The translations under genes and the position numbers were made by a program. Below are positions 37,732 through 48,261 of a stretch of DNA of 64,000 bases, in pieces. The DNA comes from Hevea brasiliensis (lineage: Eukaryota; Streptophyta; Magnoliopsida; Malpighiales; Euphorbiaceae): NCBI RefSeq assembly GCF_030052815.1, contig NC_079493.1, forward strand, positions 127,351,894 to 127,415,893, read 5' to 3'. Each line of letters starts with the position of its first letter. The first letter of the stretch is position 1. The notes under the pieces were generated by a model. It made no database searches and was not told the DNA's origin. It saw nothing but the letters and a program-made list of their open reading frames with translations.

Positions 37732-38141
37732 ATGGCTATGGTAGCCAAGATAATAACAAGGAGTGGGTACGAAGAAGGCAAAGGCTTAGGCGCCACATTA
37801 CAGGGAATCGTTGAACCTATACCGGCTATCCAGAAGATAGGCCGTTGCGGATTGGGTTATGAGGAAGATGCTCTCATGGATGGGCGATTCTGGATGAGAA
37901 ATAGACTTCGGGATCAGAGATTCGACCAAAAAATTGGGAGAATGAAAGTAGTCCCGAGAATCACGGATGTATTCACTAAACCAGTCATTGAAAATCCGGC
38001 AGATGTGGAAGAATCACCTGATCAACCATCCGTTGATGTCATTCACCTGGATTCCCTGTATGAGGCTCTGGTCTCTCTAATAGCTGAGGGGCAAGAACTG
38101 GACAACTGGACGGCAGAGGACATCCCTGTACTCAATTTCGA
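37732..38141 (+). CDS. Element D G-patch segment (exon before the pol intron)
   Basis: This segment is in the same frame as the Gag-protease ORF, separated by one TAA. Residues ~6-46 form a glycine-rich G-patch-like motif (SGYEEGKGLGATLQGI, then GLGYEE); G-patches bind RNA or RNA helicases. An acidic tail follows. Read through, it would stop at TAA 38143-38145, but a good donor (GA|GTAAAG) sits exactly there and splicing would extend the frame into 38327-38597. Its position between protease and RT fits Tat-type polyproteins. Confidence 0.8.
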
Positions 38142-38326
38142 GTAAAGTACCTTTGGTTATCTACACTTGATCATTTTGTCCATGGTGGCAAGTGTAACAT
38201 TGTAAATGGATCCTTTTCTTATGACATAAATTTTTAATGAATTAATAGCGCATTTATTTCCAAATCCTTTTTATGCTCTTCATTTGAATTCCATCTTTGT
38301 AATATATTCTATTTTCGTTCATCCAG
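38142..38326 (+). other. Element D intron between G-patch and RT (185 bp)
   Basis: The donor GA|GTAAAG is at 38142 and the acceptor TTCATCCAG|G at 38326, preceded by a T-rich tract. The interior is AT-rich with several stops. Splicing splits one codon (GA|G) and the frame then stays open for 90 codons. A spliceable intron in this position is described for Ogre elements; here it is inferred from sequence. Confidence 0.75.
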
Positions 38327-38597
38327 GACCTTTCATCTAACACCTAATAATCCAATAGACTCAGAGATTCCTCTGGTTAATTTTGAAATCCCCATAACTG
38401 CCATTACTTCAAGTGATTCTGAGGTGGAGCTCACAGAGGAAAGCAATGAAAACGATAAACCTTCCCTCGTGCCTTGTGGAGATGAAACACGCACCATAAA
38501 CTTAGGCACGGAAGAAGTAAAGAGGGAACTTAAGGTTGTGGAGAGTGAGGAATTGGGAGATATGATCGGTTTGCTCAGAGAATTCGTAGAGCTATGA
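38327..38597 (+). CDS. Element D exon after the intron: acidic linker before RT
   Basis: In the spliced frame this encodes an acidic linker ending in a block usual before plant gypsy RT (INLGTEEVKRELK, then GLLREF). The frame stops at TGA 38595-38597, in a place where a conserved run of about seven codons appears to be missing. The loss looks like a small deletion or sequence error rather than a true end. Confidence 0.7.
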
Positions 38598-41500
38598 TGA
38601 TATGGTTGGTTTGGACCCCGGATAGTGGCGCATAAAATTCCCTAATTCGGGGACAATCCGTAAAGCGAGAAGCTAAGAAGAATGAATCGACACCTTTGCT
38701 CAAGGTTAGGGATGAGGTCAAGAAACTTGATCTGACTGGGTTTATAGAAGTAGTCAAATATCCCCAATGGATAGCTAACGTTGTCCCGGTAATGAAGAAG
38801 AACGGGAAAGTTAGAGTGTGTGTTGATTATAGGGATCTTAATAAAGCAAGTCTAAAAGATGATTTCCCTCTCCCCCACATTGATGTTTTAGTAGACAATA
38901 CTGCGGGATTGGGTAGGTGCTCATGCATTGATGGGGCATCTGGGTACAATCAAATCCCAATGGATGAGGAAGATAAAGAGAAAACCGCTTTTATCACTCA
39001 ATGGGGAGTATTTTGCTATCGGGTCATGCCCTTCGGTGAAGAATCTTGGTGCCACTTATCGGTAGCGCTATGGTCACATTATTCCACGATATGATGCATA
39101 AAGAAGTGGAGGTGTACGTGGATGATATGATCATCAAATCCCGGGGAGAAGAAAGTCATGTGCAGGTGCTGAGGAAAGTATTTGAGAGACTCAGGAAATA
39201 TCAGTTGAAACTAAACCCTGCCAAATGCATATTCGGAGCTAGGTCAGGGAAATTGTTGGGATTCATAGTGAGCGAAAAGGGAATAGAAGTAGATCCAGAC
39301 AAGGTTCGAGCTATTCGAGAGATGCCATCCCCAAGAACAGAAAGGGAGGTGCGTAGTTTCCTGGGAAAATTGAACTACATATCAAGGTTTATTTCCAATC
39401 TCACCGCTAAAGCCGAGCCTATTTTTCAACTGCTCCGAAAGAACAACACCACCCAATGGGATTCAGTTTGTCAAGAGGCTTTTGAGACAATCAAGCAGTA
39501 TCTGTCAAACCCACCAGTGTTGGTTCCACCCGTGGTGGGGAGGCCTCTGATCCTGTATATGGCAGTCCAACAGAACTCGATGGGATGTGTTTTGGGACAA
39601 CATGACGATACTGGCCGAAAGGAAAGGGCTATTTATTACCTGAGCAAAAAGTTCAATGATTGTGAGTCAAGGTACTCTTTCTTAGAAAAGACTTGCTGCG
39701 CGTTAGCCTGGATAGCAAACCGCCTCAAACACTACATGTTGAATCACAAGACCTGGCTCATCTCCAGGATGGATCCTATAAAATTTGTATTTGAAAGCCC
39801 ATTCATGCCAGGAAGGATAGCTAAATGGCAGGTCATACTCTCCCAATATGACATAGTCTATATGACCCGGAAAGCGGTGAAAGGTAGTGTGATCGCTGAC
39901 CTCCTAGCAGAAAATCCTATCCAGGATTATAAAGCTCTGGATTTTGAGTTCCCTGATGAGCACATCAATGAAGTAGACTGCGCGGAAGGAGGGTCAGCCG
40001 ATGTATGGGAAATGTATTTCGACGGAGCTGTCAATTTATCCGGTAATGGAATTGGAGCTGTGTTGATATCCCCATATAGAAAACATTTTCCGATAGCTGT
40101 CAAGTTGAGATTTGACTGCACCAACAACGTCGCGGAATACGAAGCTTGTGTGATGGGTCTACAAGCTGCCATCGAAATGAAAATCAGGAAGTTGGAAGTA
40201 TATGGAGACTCAGCCCTGATTATTTATCAAGTCAAAGGGGAATGGCAAACTAAGGATCCTAAACTAATCCCATATCAGAAGTACTTACTGGAGCTGATTA
40301 AGAAATTCGAAGAAATCTCTTTCACTCACCTTAGTAGAGACAAGAATCAATTTGCTGATGCTTTAGCTACTCTAGCTGTTATGGCTCAAATCCAAGAGGG
40401 TCAGATGATTCAGATGTTGAAGATTAAAGAGAAAAGTGAGCCAGCGTATTGCTTCATGATTGAGGAAGAACCCGACGGTAAACCTTGGTATCATGACATC
40501 CTGGTCTACATCAGAACCAGAGAATTCCCTCCAGGGGCCAGCAGAAACGAAAGAAGAATGATCCAAAGATTAGCATTGGGATACTTCTCCAGTGGAGAAA
40601 CCCTATACAAGAGAAGCTCCAAAGGCGAATTGTTGAGATGTGTGGATGCAAAAGAAGCGAAGAAGATCCTTTTTGAGACTCATGAGGGAAATTGTGCAAC
40701 CCATGCCAATGGGCACATGATGGCTAAGCAAATCATGCGACGGGGGTATTTTTGGACCACAATGGAAAAAGATTGCATCGAGTATTTCCGGAAGTGCCAT
40801 AAGTGTCAGATCTATGCCGATCTGATAAATGTGCCACCTCACAAGTTGTTCAACCTCGTCTCACCATGGCCTTTCGCAATGTGGGGCATCGATGTGATTG
40901 GTCCCATCAATCCCAAGGCATCCAATGGGCACAGATTCATCCTTGTAGCCATCGACTATTTCTCCAAGTGGGTCGAGGTGACATCCTATGTGCACATCAC
41001 ACAGAATACGTTTCTCAAATTTCTCAGAAGCAATATCATTTGCCGGCATGGTCTCCCCAATAAAATCGTCACTGATAACGCCACGAATCTCAATGGTCCA
41101 AAGATTCAAAAATTGTGTGATCAATACAAAATCCGACATCTCAATTCCTCCCCATACCGTCCCCAGATGAATGGAGCGGTGGAAGCCGCAAATAAAAATC
41201 TAAAGAGGATAATCCGAAAAATGACAGTCACATATAGGGGTTGGCATGATATGCTTCCTTACGCTCTTCACGCATACCGGACTTCTGTAAGAACCTCAAC
41301 CGGGGCAACTCCGTACTCACTGGTTTATGGGATGGAAGCAGTATTACCTGTAGAAGTTGAAATTCCTTCCCTAAGGATTCTGAAGGAATCAGGGATTGAT
41401 GAGTCAGAATGGATCCGATCGAGGTTGGATCAGTTAAACTTGCTGGATGAGAAAAGATTAACAGCGGCATGTCATGGCGATTATACCAGAGGAGAATGGC

Positions 41501-41783
41501 TAGGGCATTTGACAAAAGCGTTCGCCCACGCGAATTCCAACCCGGGGACCTAGTTCTGAAGAAAGTGCTGCCGAATCAAAACGATCCCCGGGGCAAATGG
41601 TCACCAACCTACGAGGGACCCTATGTGGTTAAAAAGGTATTTTCTGGAGGAGCCTTGATCTTGACCCACATGGACGGTGAAGAGTTTCTGAGACCTGCGA
41701 ATGCTGACACCGTCAAGAGATACTATGACTTAAAAAAAAAAAAAAAAAAAAGTAGGAGTGAAAACCCGAAAGGGCGCTCCTAG
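38598..41783 (+). pseudogene. pol: Element D RT, two RNase H domains and integrase
   Basis: RT starts near 38700 (KKNGKVRVCVDYRDLNKAS, MPFG at ~39030). It shifts frame at ~39034-39070, and the catalytic YVDD follows at residues 24-27 of the 835-codon frame 39046-41553. RNase H (AIYYLSKKFNDCESRYS) comes next, then a second RNase H (MYFDGAVNLSGNGIGAVLIS, DKNQFADALA). Integrase has an HHCC finger (CHKCQIYAD) and a D,D,E core (WGIDVIGP, VTDNATN, MNGAVEAANKN). A frameshift near 41475 moves to 41469-41783, the integrase tail ending in an A-run-encoded Lys tract. Confidence 0.9.
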
Positions 41784-42531
41784 CAAATTGTGCGAAAGAA
41801 GGCAAAAACCCCGAAAGGGGCGCTTTCTGTAAAACGAGTGAATGATGAAAACCCAAAAAGGCGTCCTGAAAAAAAAAAAAATCTAGGGGTGAAAACCCGC
41901 AAGGGCATCCCAAGAACCAAAAGGGAGAAAGAAGCATGGGACCAAGAAGGGAAATAAACCGTCGTGACATGAGGCTTCAGAGAATTTGAAATAATGGCAG
42001 TTAAGGGATTTCAAAGCCAGCCACAAGGAATATGTGAGATCTATCCTTGTACCCTTCTTCTTTGAAACTCTATCTTTGTTTTTATTAAAACCGTAATAAA
42101 GTCATACTTCATTCCCTATGCTTCTATCTTTCCCTTATATTTATTCTTTAACATTATCCTTCTGCAATCTCGTTATTTAATGTGCTATTAATCAGTTAAA
42201 ATTTTTGCCATAAGATTAGGATTTAACAATTGATAACCTCACATACTTTACTATGAGATTTACAGGGAATGACCAGGAAGAGGGTACACAAAAGGAAAAT
42301 GGGGATGAAAACCCGAAAGGGCATCCTAAAAAGGAGTACTCCTAGCAAAATGTGTGAAAGAGGGTGAATACCCCAGAGGGCGCTTTCTGTAAAATGAGTG
42401 AAGGATGAAAACCCGAAAGGGCGTCCGGAAAAAAAAAAAAAAAAAAAAAAAAAAACTAGAGGTGAAAACCTGGAAGGGCGCTTCTAGTCATATAGACGAA
42501 GGGGAAGTGAAAACCCGCAAGGGTGCTTTTC
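41753..42531 (+). ncRNA. Array of GNRA-capped stem-loops downstream of D pol
   Basis: Nine units share the core TGAAAA-CCC-GNRA-GGG-CG enclosed by an outer stem that differs between units. Units: 41753-41782 (TAGGAG/CTCCTA), 41794-41827 (GAAAG/CTTTC), 41842-41866 (degenerate), 41886-41911 (GGGG/TCCC), 42302-42327 (GGGA/TCCT), 42356-42387 (GAAAG/CTTTC, degenerate loop), 42403-42426 (GGA/TCC), 42455-42488 (8 bp, ACTAGAGG/CTTCTAGT), 42502-42531 (GGGAAG/CTTTTC). Loops are GAAA, GCAA or GGAA. An arm-only remnant, AGGAGTACTCCT, is at 42332-42343. This indicates a selected RNA fold, probably in the element's RNA. Confidence 0.7.
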
Positions 42532-42690
42532 GGGAGAAAGTCAAAAAAACAGAAATGGGGCATTTGAAGAAATGAGGCCATAGGTCAAGTCTTGCGACTC
42601 GTCCTCCATTCATCATTAGCCTTCGGGATTCTGTTAATTACACTTCATTGGGGAAGAACTTCTTGTGTCCGGATTAGGCTTGCTTTGTAA

Positions 42691-43994
42691 GTGCAATTTA
42701 AATTTCCTGTTATCAACCTCTGGGTCCTTGATCTAAGTTGATTTTAATTTCCTGCAATTTATATTTCCTGTTATTGACCTCTGGTTCCTTGATCTAAGTC
42801 GATTTTAATTTCCTGCAATTTAAATTTCCTGTTATCAACCTCTGGTTCCTTGATCTAAGTTGATTTTAATTTCCTGCAATTTAAATTTCCTGTTATCAAC
42901 CTCTGGTTCCTTGATCTAAGTTGATTTTAATTTCCTGCAATTTAAATTTCCTGTTATCGACCTCTGGTTCCTTGATCTAAGTCGATTTTAATTTCCAGCA
43001 ATTTAAATTTCCTGCCAATTTTAATTTCCTGCAATTTAAATTTCCTGTTATCAACCTCTGGTTCCTTGATCTAAGTTGATTTTAATTTCCTGCAATTTAA
43101 ATTTCCTGTTATCAACCTCTGGTTCCTTGATCTAAGTTGATTTTAATTTCCTGCAATTTAAATTTCCTGTTATCAACCTCTGGTTCCTTGATCTAAGTTG
43201 ATTTTAATTTCCTGCAATTTAAATTTCCTATCATCGACCTCTGGTTCCTTGATCTAAGTTGATTTTAATTTCCTGCAATTTAAATTTCCTGTCATCGACC
43301 TCTGGTTCCTTGATCTAAGTTGATTTTAATTTCCTGCAATTTAAATTTCCTGTCATCGACCTCTGGTTTCTTGATCTAAGTTGATTTTAATTTCCTGCAA
43401 TTTAAATTTCCTGTTATCAACCTCTGGTTCCTTGATCTAAGTTGATTTTAATTTCCTGCAATTTAAATTTCCTGTCATCGACCTCTGGTTCCTTGATCTA
43501 AGTCGATTTTAATTTCCTGCATTTAAACTTCCTGCCATCAACCTCTGGTTCCTGGATCTAAGTTGATTTTAATTTCCTGCAATTTAAATTTCCCGTTATC
43601 GACCTCTGGTTCCTTGATCTAAGTCGATTTTAATTTCCAGCAATTTAAATTTCCTGCCAATTTTAATTTCCTGTTATCAACCTCTGGTTCCTTGATCTAA
43701 GTTGATTTTAATGTTCTGCAATTTACATTTCCCGTTATCGACCTCTGGTTCCTTGATCTAAGTTGATTTTAATTTCCTGCAATTTAAATTTCCTGTTATC
43801 AACCTCTGGTTCCTTGATCTAAGTTGATTTTAATTTCCTGCAATTTAAATTTCCTGTTATCCACCTCTGGTTCCTTGATCTAAGTCGATTTTAGTTTCCA
43901 GCAATTTAAATTTCCTGCCAATTTTAATTTCCTGCAATTTAAATTTCCTGTTATTAACCTCTGGTTCCTTGATCCAAGTTGATTTTAATTTAAC
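42691..43994 (+). repeat. ~61-bp minisatellite between D pol and 3' LTR (20 units)
   Basis: The unit is about 61 bp (tgcaatttaaatttcctg, ttatcaacctctggttcctt, gatctaagttgattttaatt). Each unit has a 6-bp inverted repeat, ATCRAC...GTYGAT, around a 19-nt loop. Two units are followed by an extra aatttcctgccaatttt segment. Stem changes are mostly compensatory or wobble. Confidence 0.92.
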
Positions 43995-44133
43995 TTATGT
44001 TGTCGATTTCTAGGTCACTAATTTGGGTATGCTTTAGTTCCCTAACTTCGAGCACTTAATTGTCCAAAATATGGGTCTGAATCTTTACATAATTTTTACA
44101 TGGGAAATTCTTTTTCCCCTGATAAAAATTATG

Positions 44134-44147
44134 TAAAGAGGGGCAAC
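44134..44147 (+). other. Element D polypurine tract
   Basis: taaagaggggcaac lies immediately before the 3' LTR start TGTCGGCACC. It is purine-rich at the expected position. Confidence 0.75.
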
Positions 44148-44760
44148 TGTCGGCACCATATTTTGGTCGATCCCCAAAATCAATAAAACTTCGAAACCGA
44201 TCCCCAGTACTAAGTCTCCCTGTGACAGCTAATCACATTTCCGATCCCTCTTTGATAGACAGTCACATTTCCGATCTCTCCTCACAAAGAATTGAATCAA
44301 TGCTAAGTCCTCACATCACCAAAGCCTTACGGTCTATTAAATCGCTCACCGATCTCTCAAACCCATTGTCGAATCTCGGGACGATCAAGTATATTTCACG
44401 ATCTCTGTTGACAAACGAAATGAACTGACACTAGATCTTTTCTTACCAGTTTTATTGCCGATCTCCCTTTCAAAAGTTTAAGAGCTAAGGTTTTGGTCCG
44501 GTTTAATGAGGATTCCGATCTTAAGTGTTCAAGTCAAATTTCCAATGTTAATCAAGTCCCGTTCAGCATTTCTTCCCTACCGATCTCATGCTTATTGTGC
44601 TTTCCGATCTCTTACGCTTAGATTAATAATTGCATTTAGTTCTTGTTTTGCTATGCTCAGACAATCAAATACTTAGGCAATTCAGAGATTTTCCAATCAC
44701 ATCCAATCATTGAACAAAGAGCGATTTCATTTCATACCAACATTTGTAAAAGTCATTGGT

Positions 44761-46594
44761 GAGGATCACCCCACTGATCTACATTTTGCTCATTTTCTCT
44801 CACCTCACCCTCGGCCTCCTCTTCCTTTCCTCCTCGCCAGGTCACGACCATCCAAGAGAAGTCCTCCTCTGGGTAACGCTCGAGCTCAGGCCAAGAGATC
44901 CTTGTGAGCGTTCACATAAGCACCGCTATTCTGTCACCATCTCTTCATCTTTTGCCTTAAGCTCCTCGATGGTGAGCGACTGAGGCGACCGTTGGCTGGG
45001 GAGCGGCTAGACTTCTCCAAGAGCATGATCCCTTTCAGCCAGAACATGAGTCTGTTCGGCCAGCTTATCCTCATAGTACTTCATACGCCCCTCAATTTGA
45101 GATATGTAATCCTGAGCGGATGAGAGTTGGGATCGGAGGGATGCCACTTCTTGGCTCTTCTTCTCGACCTCCTTACCCAGGCGGTGAGCCTTTTCCCGGA
45201 CTACGTGCTGGTTCACCAGGCACTCTACATTCAGACTCATGGATCGGGTCAGGATGTCGTCAAGATTGTCCGGAGACAGTCTGTCCCGATCCTCCCGAAG
45301 GCAGATAGAAGACCCCAAGACTTTGGCAAAACCGGGGTTCTCCCGAACAGTCCGGTTATTCTCCAGGGAAGCGATCAGCACTTGAGCGCCACGAGAAGGG
45401 GGCCTCGCAGAAGGTCGAGAAGGACCCCCTTCTGTGCTTGGAGCAACTGGAGGAGGTCGAGGCGGCTCTTCTCGTCGAGGAGGAGATCGGACAGCTTCTG
45501 CGATCGGCGGTCCCGAAGGTCGGGGCGGGCCTCCTTGTGTCTCCCCAGGTTCATGACCGGGTGTTTGAAGCAGTTCCGAACGCTTCATCTCTTTCACCTT
45601 CCGGGAAATCTCTCTTTCTTTCTTCCGCTTCCTGGAACCCTCACCACCCGCCATACCTGCACAAAAAAGAGGTCAGTGAGATCACTAAGATCCTGAGATC
45701 TGAGATGTAGAAAATACCAATGCTGAGGTCAGAGAGCGGAAGTTCACGATCTTGGCCGGTGATCAGCTGTATGGTCCAATGGTGCAGCTCGGCAGTCACC
45801 TCATCTAAACAGGAGAACTTCTGAGTGGCCGCCTGATTCTTCAGTTCCATCACTATTAGGCTCTCCTCCTTGTTCAGGGTAATACGCTTCGGAATCAAGG
45901 GCCCCTGGTGCCACCAGCTACGGGGGAAGTCCTCAAAGCAGGTCGGATTTTTGCTCCTCAGAATGAAGAAGCGGTTCTTCCAATTCTTAAGGGAGGAGGG
46001 CAGATCGGTAAAGAGCCCACAATGAGGCTTCGCTTGAAAAAACCAGTGCTCATCGTCCTTTCGGCGAGTTAGCCTGTGCAGTTCGGCGAACACCTTAGCC
46101 GTAGGACTGATTCCCTTAGCTCGGCACAGGCCTCGGAAGGCTACTAAGATCCGCCACGAGTTAGGGTGAACTTGAGCAATGCACACTCGGTGATATTTTA
46201 GGACCTCCTTGAAGAAGTCATCCAGAGGGAACCGAAGACCGGCCTTTAACTGTTCCTCGTATACCATAACCATGTCATTCTCTTCAAAGAAGTGATCGGC
46301 TCGGTGATCGCCGTGACACCGGATAAGTTCGTACGAATCAGGACAAATATTGTACTCCTGGCTAAACGATTGCAGATCGGATTCTTGCAAGATCGATGGC
46401 AGCTCGTCCATAGGAAGATTCTCCCTCCCTGAAGAAGGTACAAGCCTCGATGGTGCGTTTTGCCCCCGAGCTGGAATGGAGACCCTAGGAGGTTCTGGTC
46501 GTGCGCTTGGCCCGATCACCTCTTCTTCATCAGACGACCACGAGAACTGAATGGAAGGAGGGCTCGTCGCTCTCTGACCCTCGGCGTCACTCAT
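44761..46594 (-). CDS. LTR-embedded antisense gene, PF04195-like protein with coiled coil (3' LTR copy)
   Basis: Two exons on the minus strand. Exon 1 (46594-45718, 292 codons) starts at MSDAEGQRA; the upstream Met at 46732 is too close to the TATA box to be used. It carries an acidic segment (SSDEEEVIG) and a domain like the 'putative gypsy type transposon' family (DDFFKEVLKYHRVCIAQVHP, LPSSLKNWKNRFF). A 61-bp GT-AG intron (45657-45717) rejoins in frame to exon 2 (MAGGEGSR), which is Pro/Arg-rich then coiled coil. A frameshift near 45007 breaks the tail, which the other LTR shows reaching the equivalent of about 44761. Function unknown; I know of no transposase activity for it. Confidence 0.75.
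45657..45717 (-). other. 61-bp intron in the antisense gene
   Basis: The donor is TTG|GTATTTTC and the acceptor TTTTTTGTGCAG|G. It is conserved at 27680-27740 in the other LTR. The first exon frame otherwise stops inside it, and the joined codon is GGT. At 61 bp it is near the lower limit for plant introns, so reinitiation at the downstream ATG remains possible. Confidence 0.6.
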
Positions 46595-46750
46595 TTTCAA
46601 AAGAAATAAAGAATTTAAACTAAAAGAAAGATCAAAGCCCTTTCCGGAATCTGATCGGCGTCGGAAGAACTTGAGAAAACGAGAGGATTTTGGGTTTGTT
46701 CGCGAGAAACTGAAAATGGAATAAGAGAGCAACTGGCTAACCCCGCCCCC

Positions 46751-46758
46751 TATTTATA
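46751..46758 (-). promoter_or_regulatory. Antisense TATA box in D 3' LTR
   Basis: TATAAATA on the minus strand, followed by a G-rich stretch, about 157 bp before the antisense ATG at 46594. Spacing and sequence match the 5' LTR copy. Confidence 0.6.
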
Positions 46759-48253
46759 CTCATCGGAGCATTTAATGCTCACGATGTTCCAGGCACTGCA
46801 TCGGTTAGCTGGACTCGCCAGCTGTTCTGACACGTCTCACGCATATTCCCAAGATTCCATAAAGAGATCGGTTAATTATAGAGCGGCAGATCCAGGTGTT
46901 TCGAATTACGGATCGGATAAGTGTCATTCAGGTAAAGAATCAGATCGGATAATCATATTAGAGCTCGGAAAATAATTAATAAGATAATAATTGACAAAAT
47001 AAAATCTTTATTTCCAAAAGATCGGATTACATCATTTGGGCGATCTCAAGAGATCGGAATACATTTCCAAAAGTCAGATTACATAATTTGGGCGATCTAA
47101 AGATCGGAATACATTAGAGATCTGATTACATCAAAAGGCCGATCTCTAAAAGATCAGCGGAACATCCTATCTAAAGAGGCCTGTGTCAATAGTCAACATT
47201 GTGACTGATCCAAAGGGGTGTCACTGACCAGAACCGAGGCGCTGTCGGAACACCCAATGTGGAGGAAAGCCGCTGTCGGAACACCCAATGTGGTGAGAAG
47301 TCAAATAAACTTGGAAGAGCAACCGTCAAGGGTCGGCAGAACATCAACAATTTGCTCGGTCAAAATCGGTTCACCGATTATGCCAGTTGAACGACTCGAG
47401 ATCGATACAATCGAGGTCCGCAATCCAGATCGGTTAATTGATTTAGTTCTCTCACCATCATCAGATAAGGTCATCACGATTATTCGATCACCAGGGTCAT
47501 GAGTTTTCAGTCGGGGAATAAAAAGGTCCATCGAAAAAGATCAAAAACCACAATCCTGCCGGAACAACGGCCGGAACGACTGCCGGAATAACTAGAATAG
47601 GAAAGTAAAGAAGAAAAGAGGAAAATCAGATGGAGAAAGTTTTGGGTCAGGGGGTATATATAGGGGGAAATCAAGCATTTATTGCTGAGCAGAAAACGAA
47701 GCGGACGCTTCGGGAATTGAGGGGAATTAATGCTTTGATCGATGGGCACAGTTAAGGAAGTATTGGAATAATAGAGATCGGAAGAGGAAGATCGGCATGA
47801 AAGATAGGAGAAGGACCATGTTAAGAAGATCGGAAAGGAAGAGAGAGAGAAAGCGAAGGCGCTCTGCCGTCACCATAATCAGAGCCGAGGTAGTTAAAGC
47901 ATTGCCAGGTAAAATCTCAACCGCACGCCCCAGAATCGCCCACGTTTCTGACATGCGCTGTACATCCTAATCTCCACCGTTGATCCAACTTGTAAGGACG
48001 AGCTCAGAGCCCTTGGATCAAAGAAGAAGACGACAAAACCAGCGCCTTTCACTCCTAGCCCTCAGATCCCCCCGGACAAGAGAATTTGGGACCGTCAGAT
48101 TAGAAGAAGAAAATGACAAATTTTCTAAAGAGGATCTCAGCCGTCCGTTCTGATCCTCTTTAATTCCTGAGCCTCAGATCATGTCCTTCGAAATCCTGAC
48201 CCTCCATCTCCCTCAAAATAGATCCTGACCCTTCATGGGGAGCACCCGGTTCC

Positions 48254-48261
48254 TATAAATA
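48254..48261 (+). promoter_or_regulatory. Sense TATA box in D 3' LTR
   Basis: TATAAATA followed by cctgcatgaaa, the partner of 30241-30248. In a 3' LTR it could drive readout transcription into the MULE remnants to the right. Confidence 0.5.

Noticed and set aside
42691..43994. CRISPR-like regular array
   Set aside because: Units are contiguous tandem repeats without unique spacers, in a plant retrotransposon; it is a minisatellite.
47656..47663. TATATATA box (also 29655-29662) as an extra promoter
   Set aside because: It can be read on either strand, and neither direction leads to a convincing transcript start or gene; the TATAAATA at 48254 is a better sense candidate.
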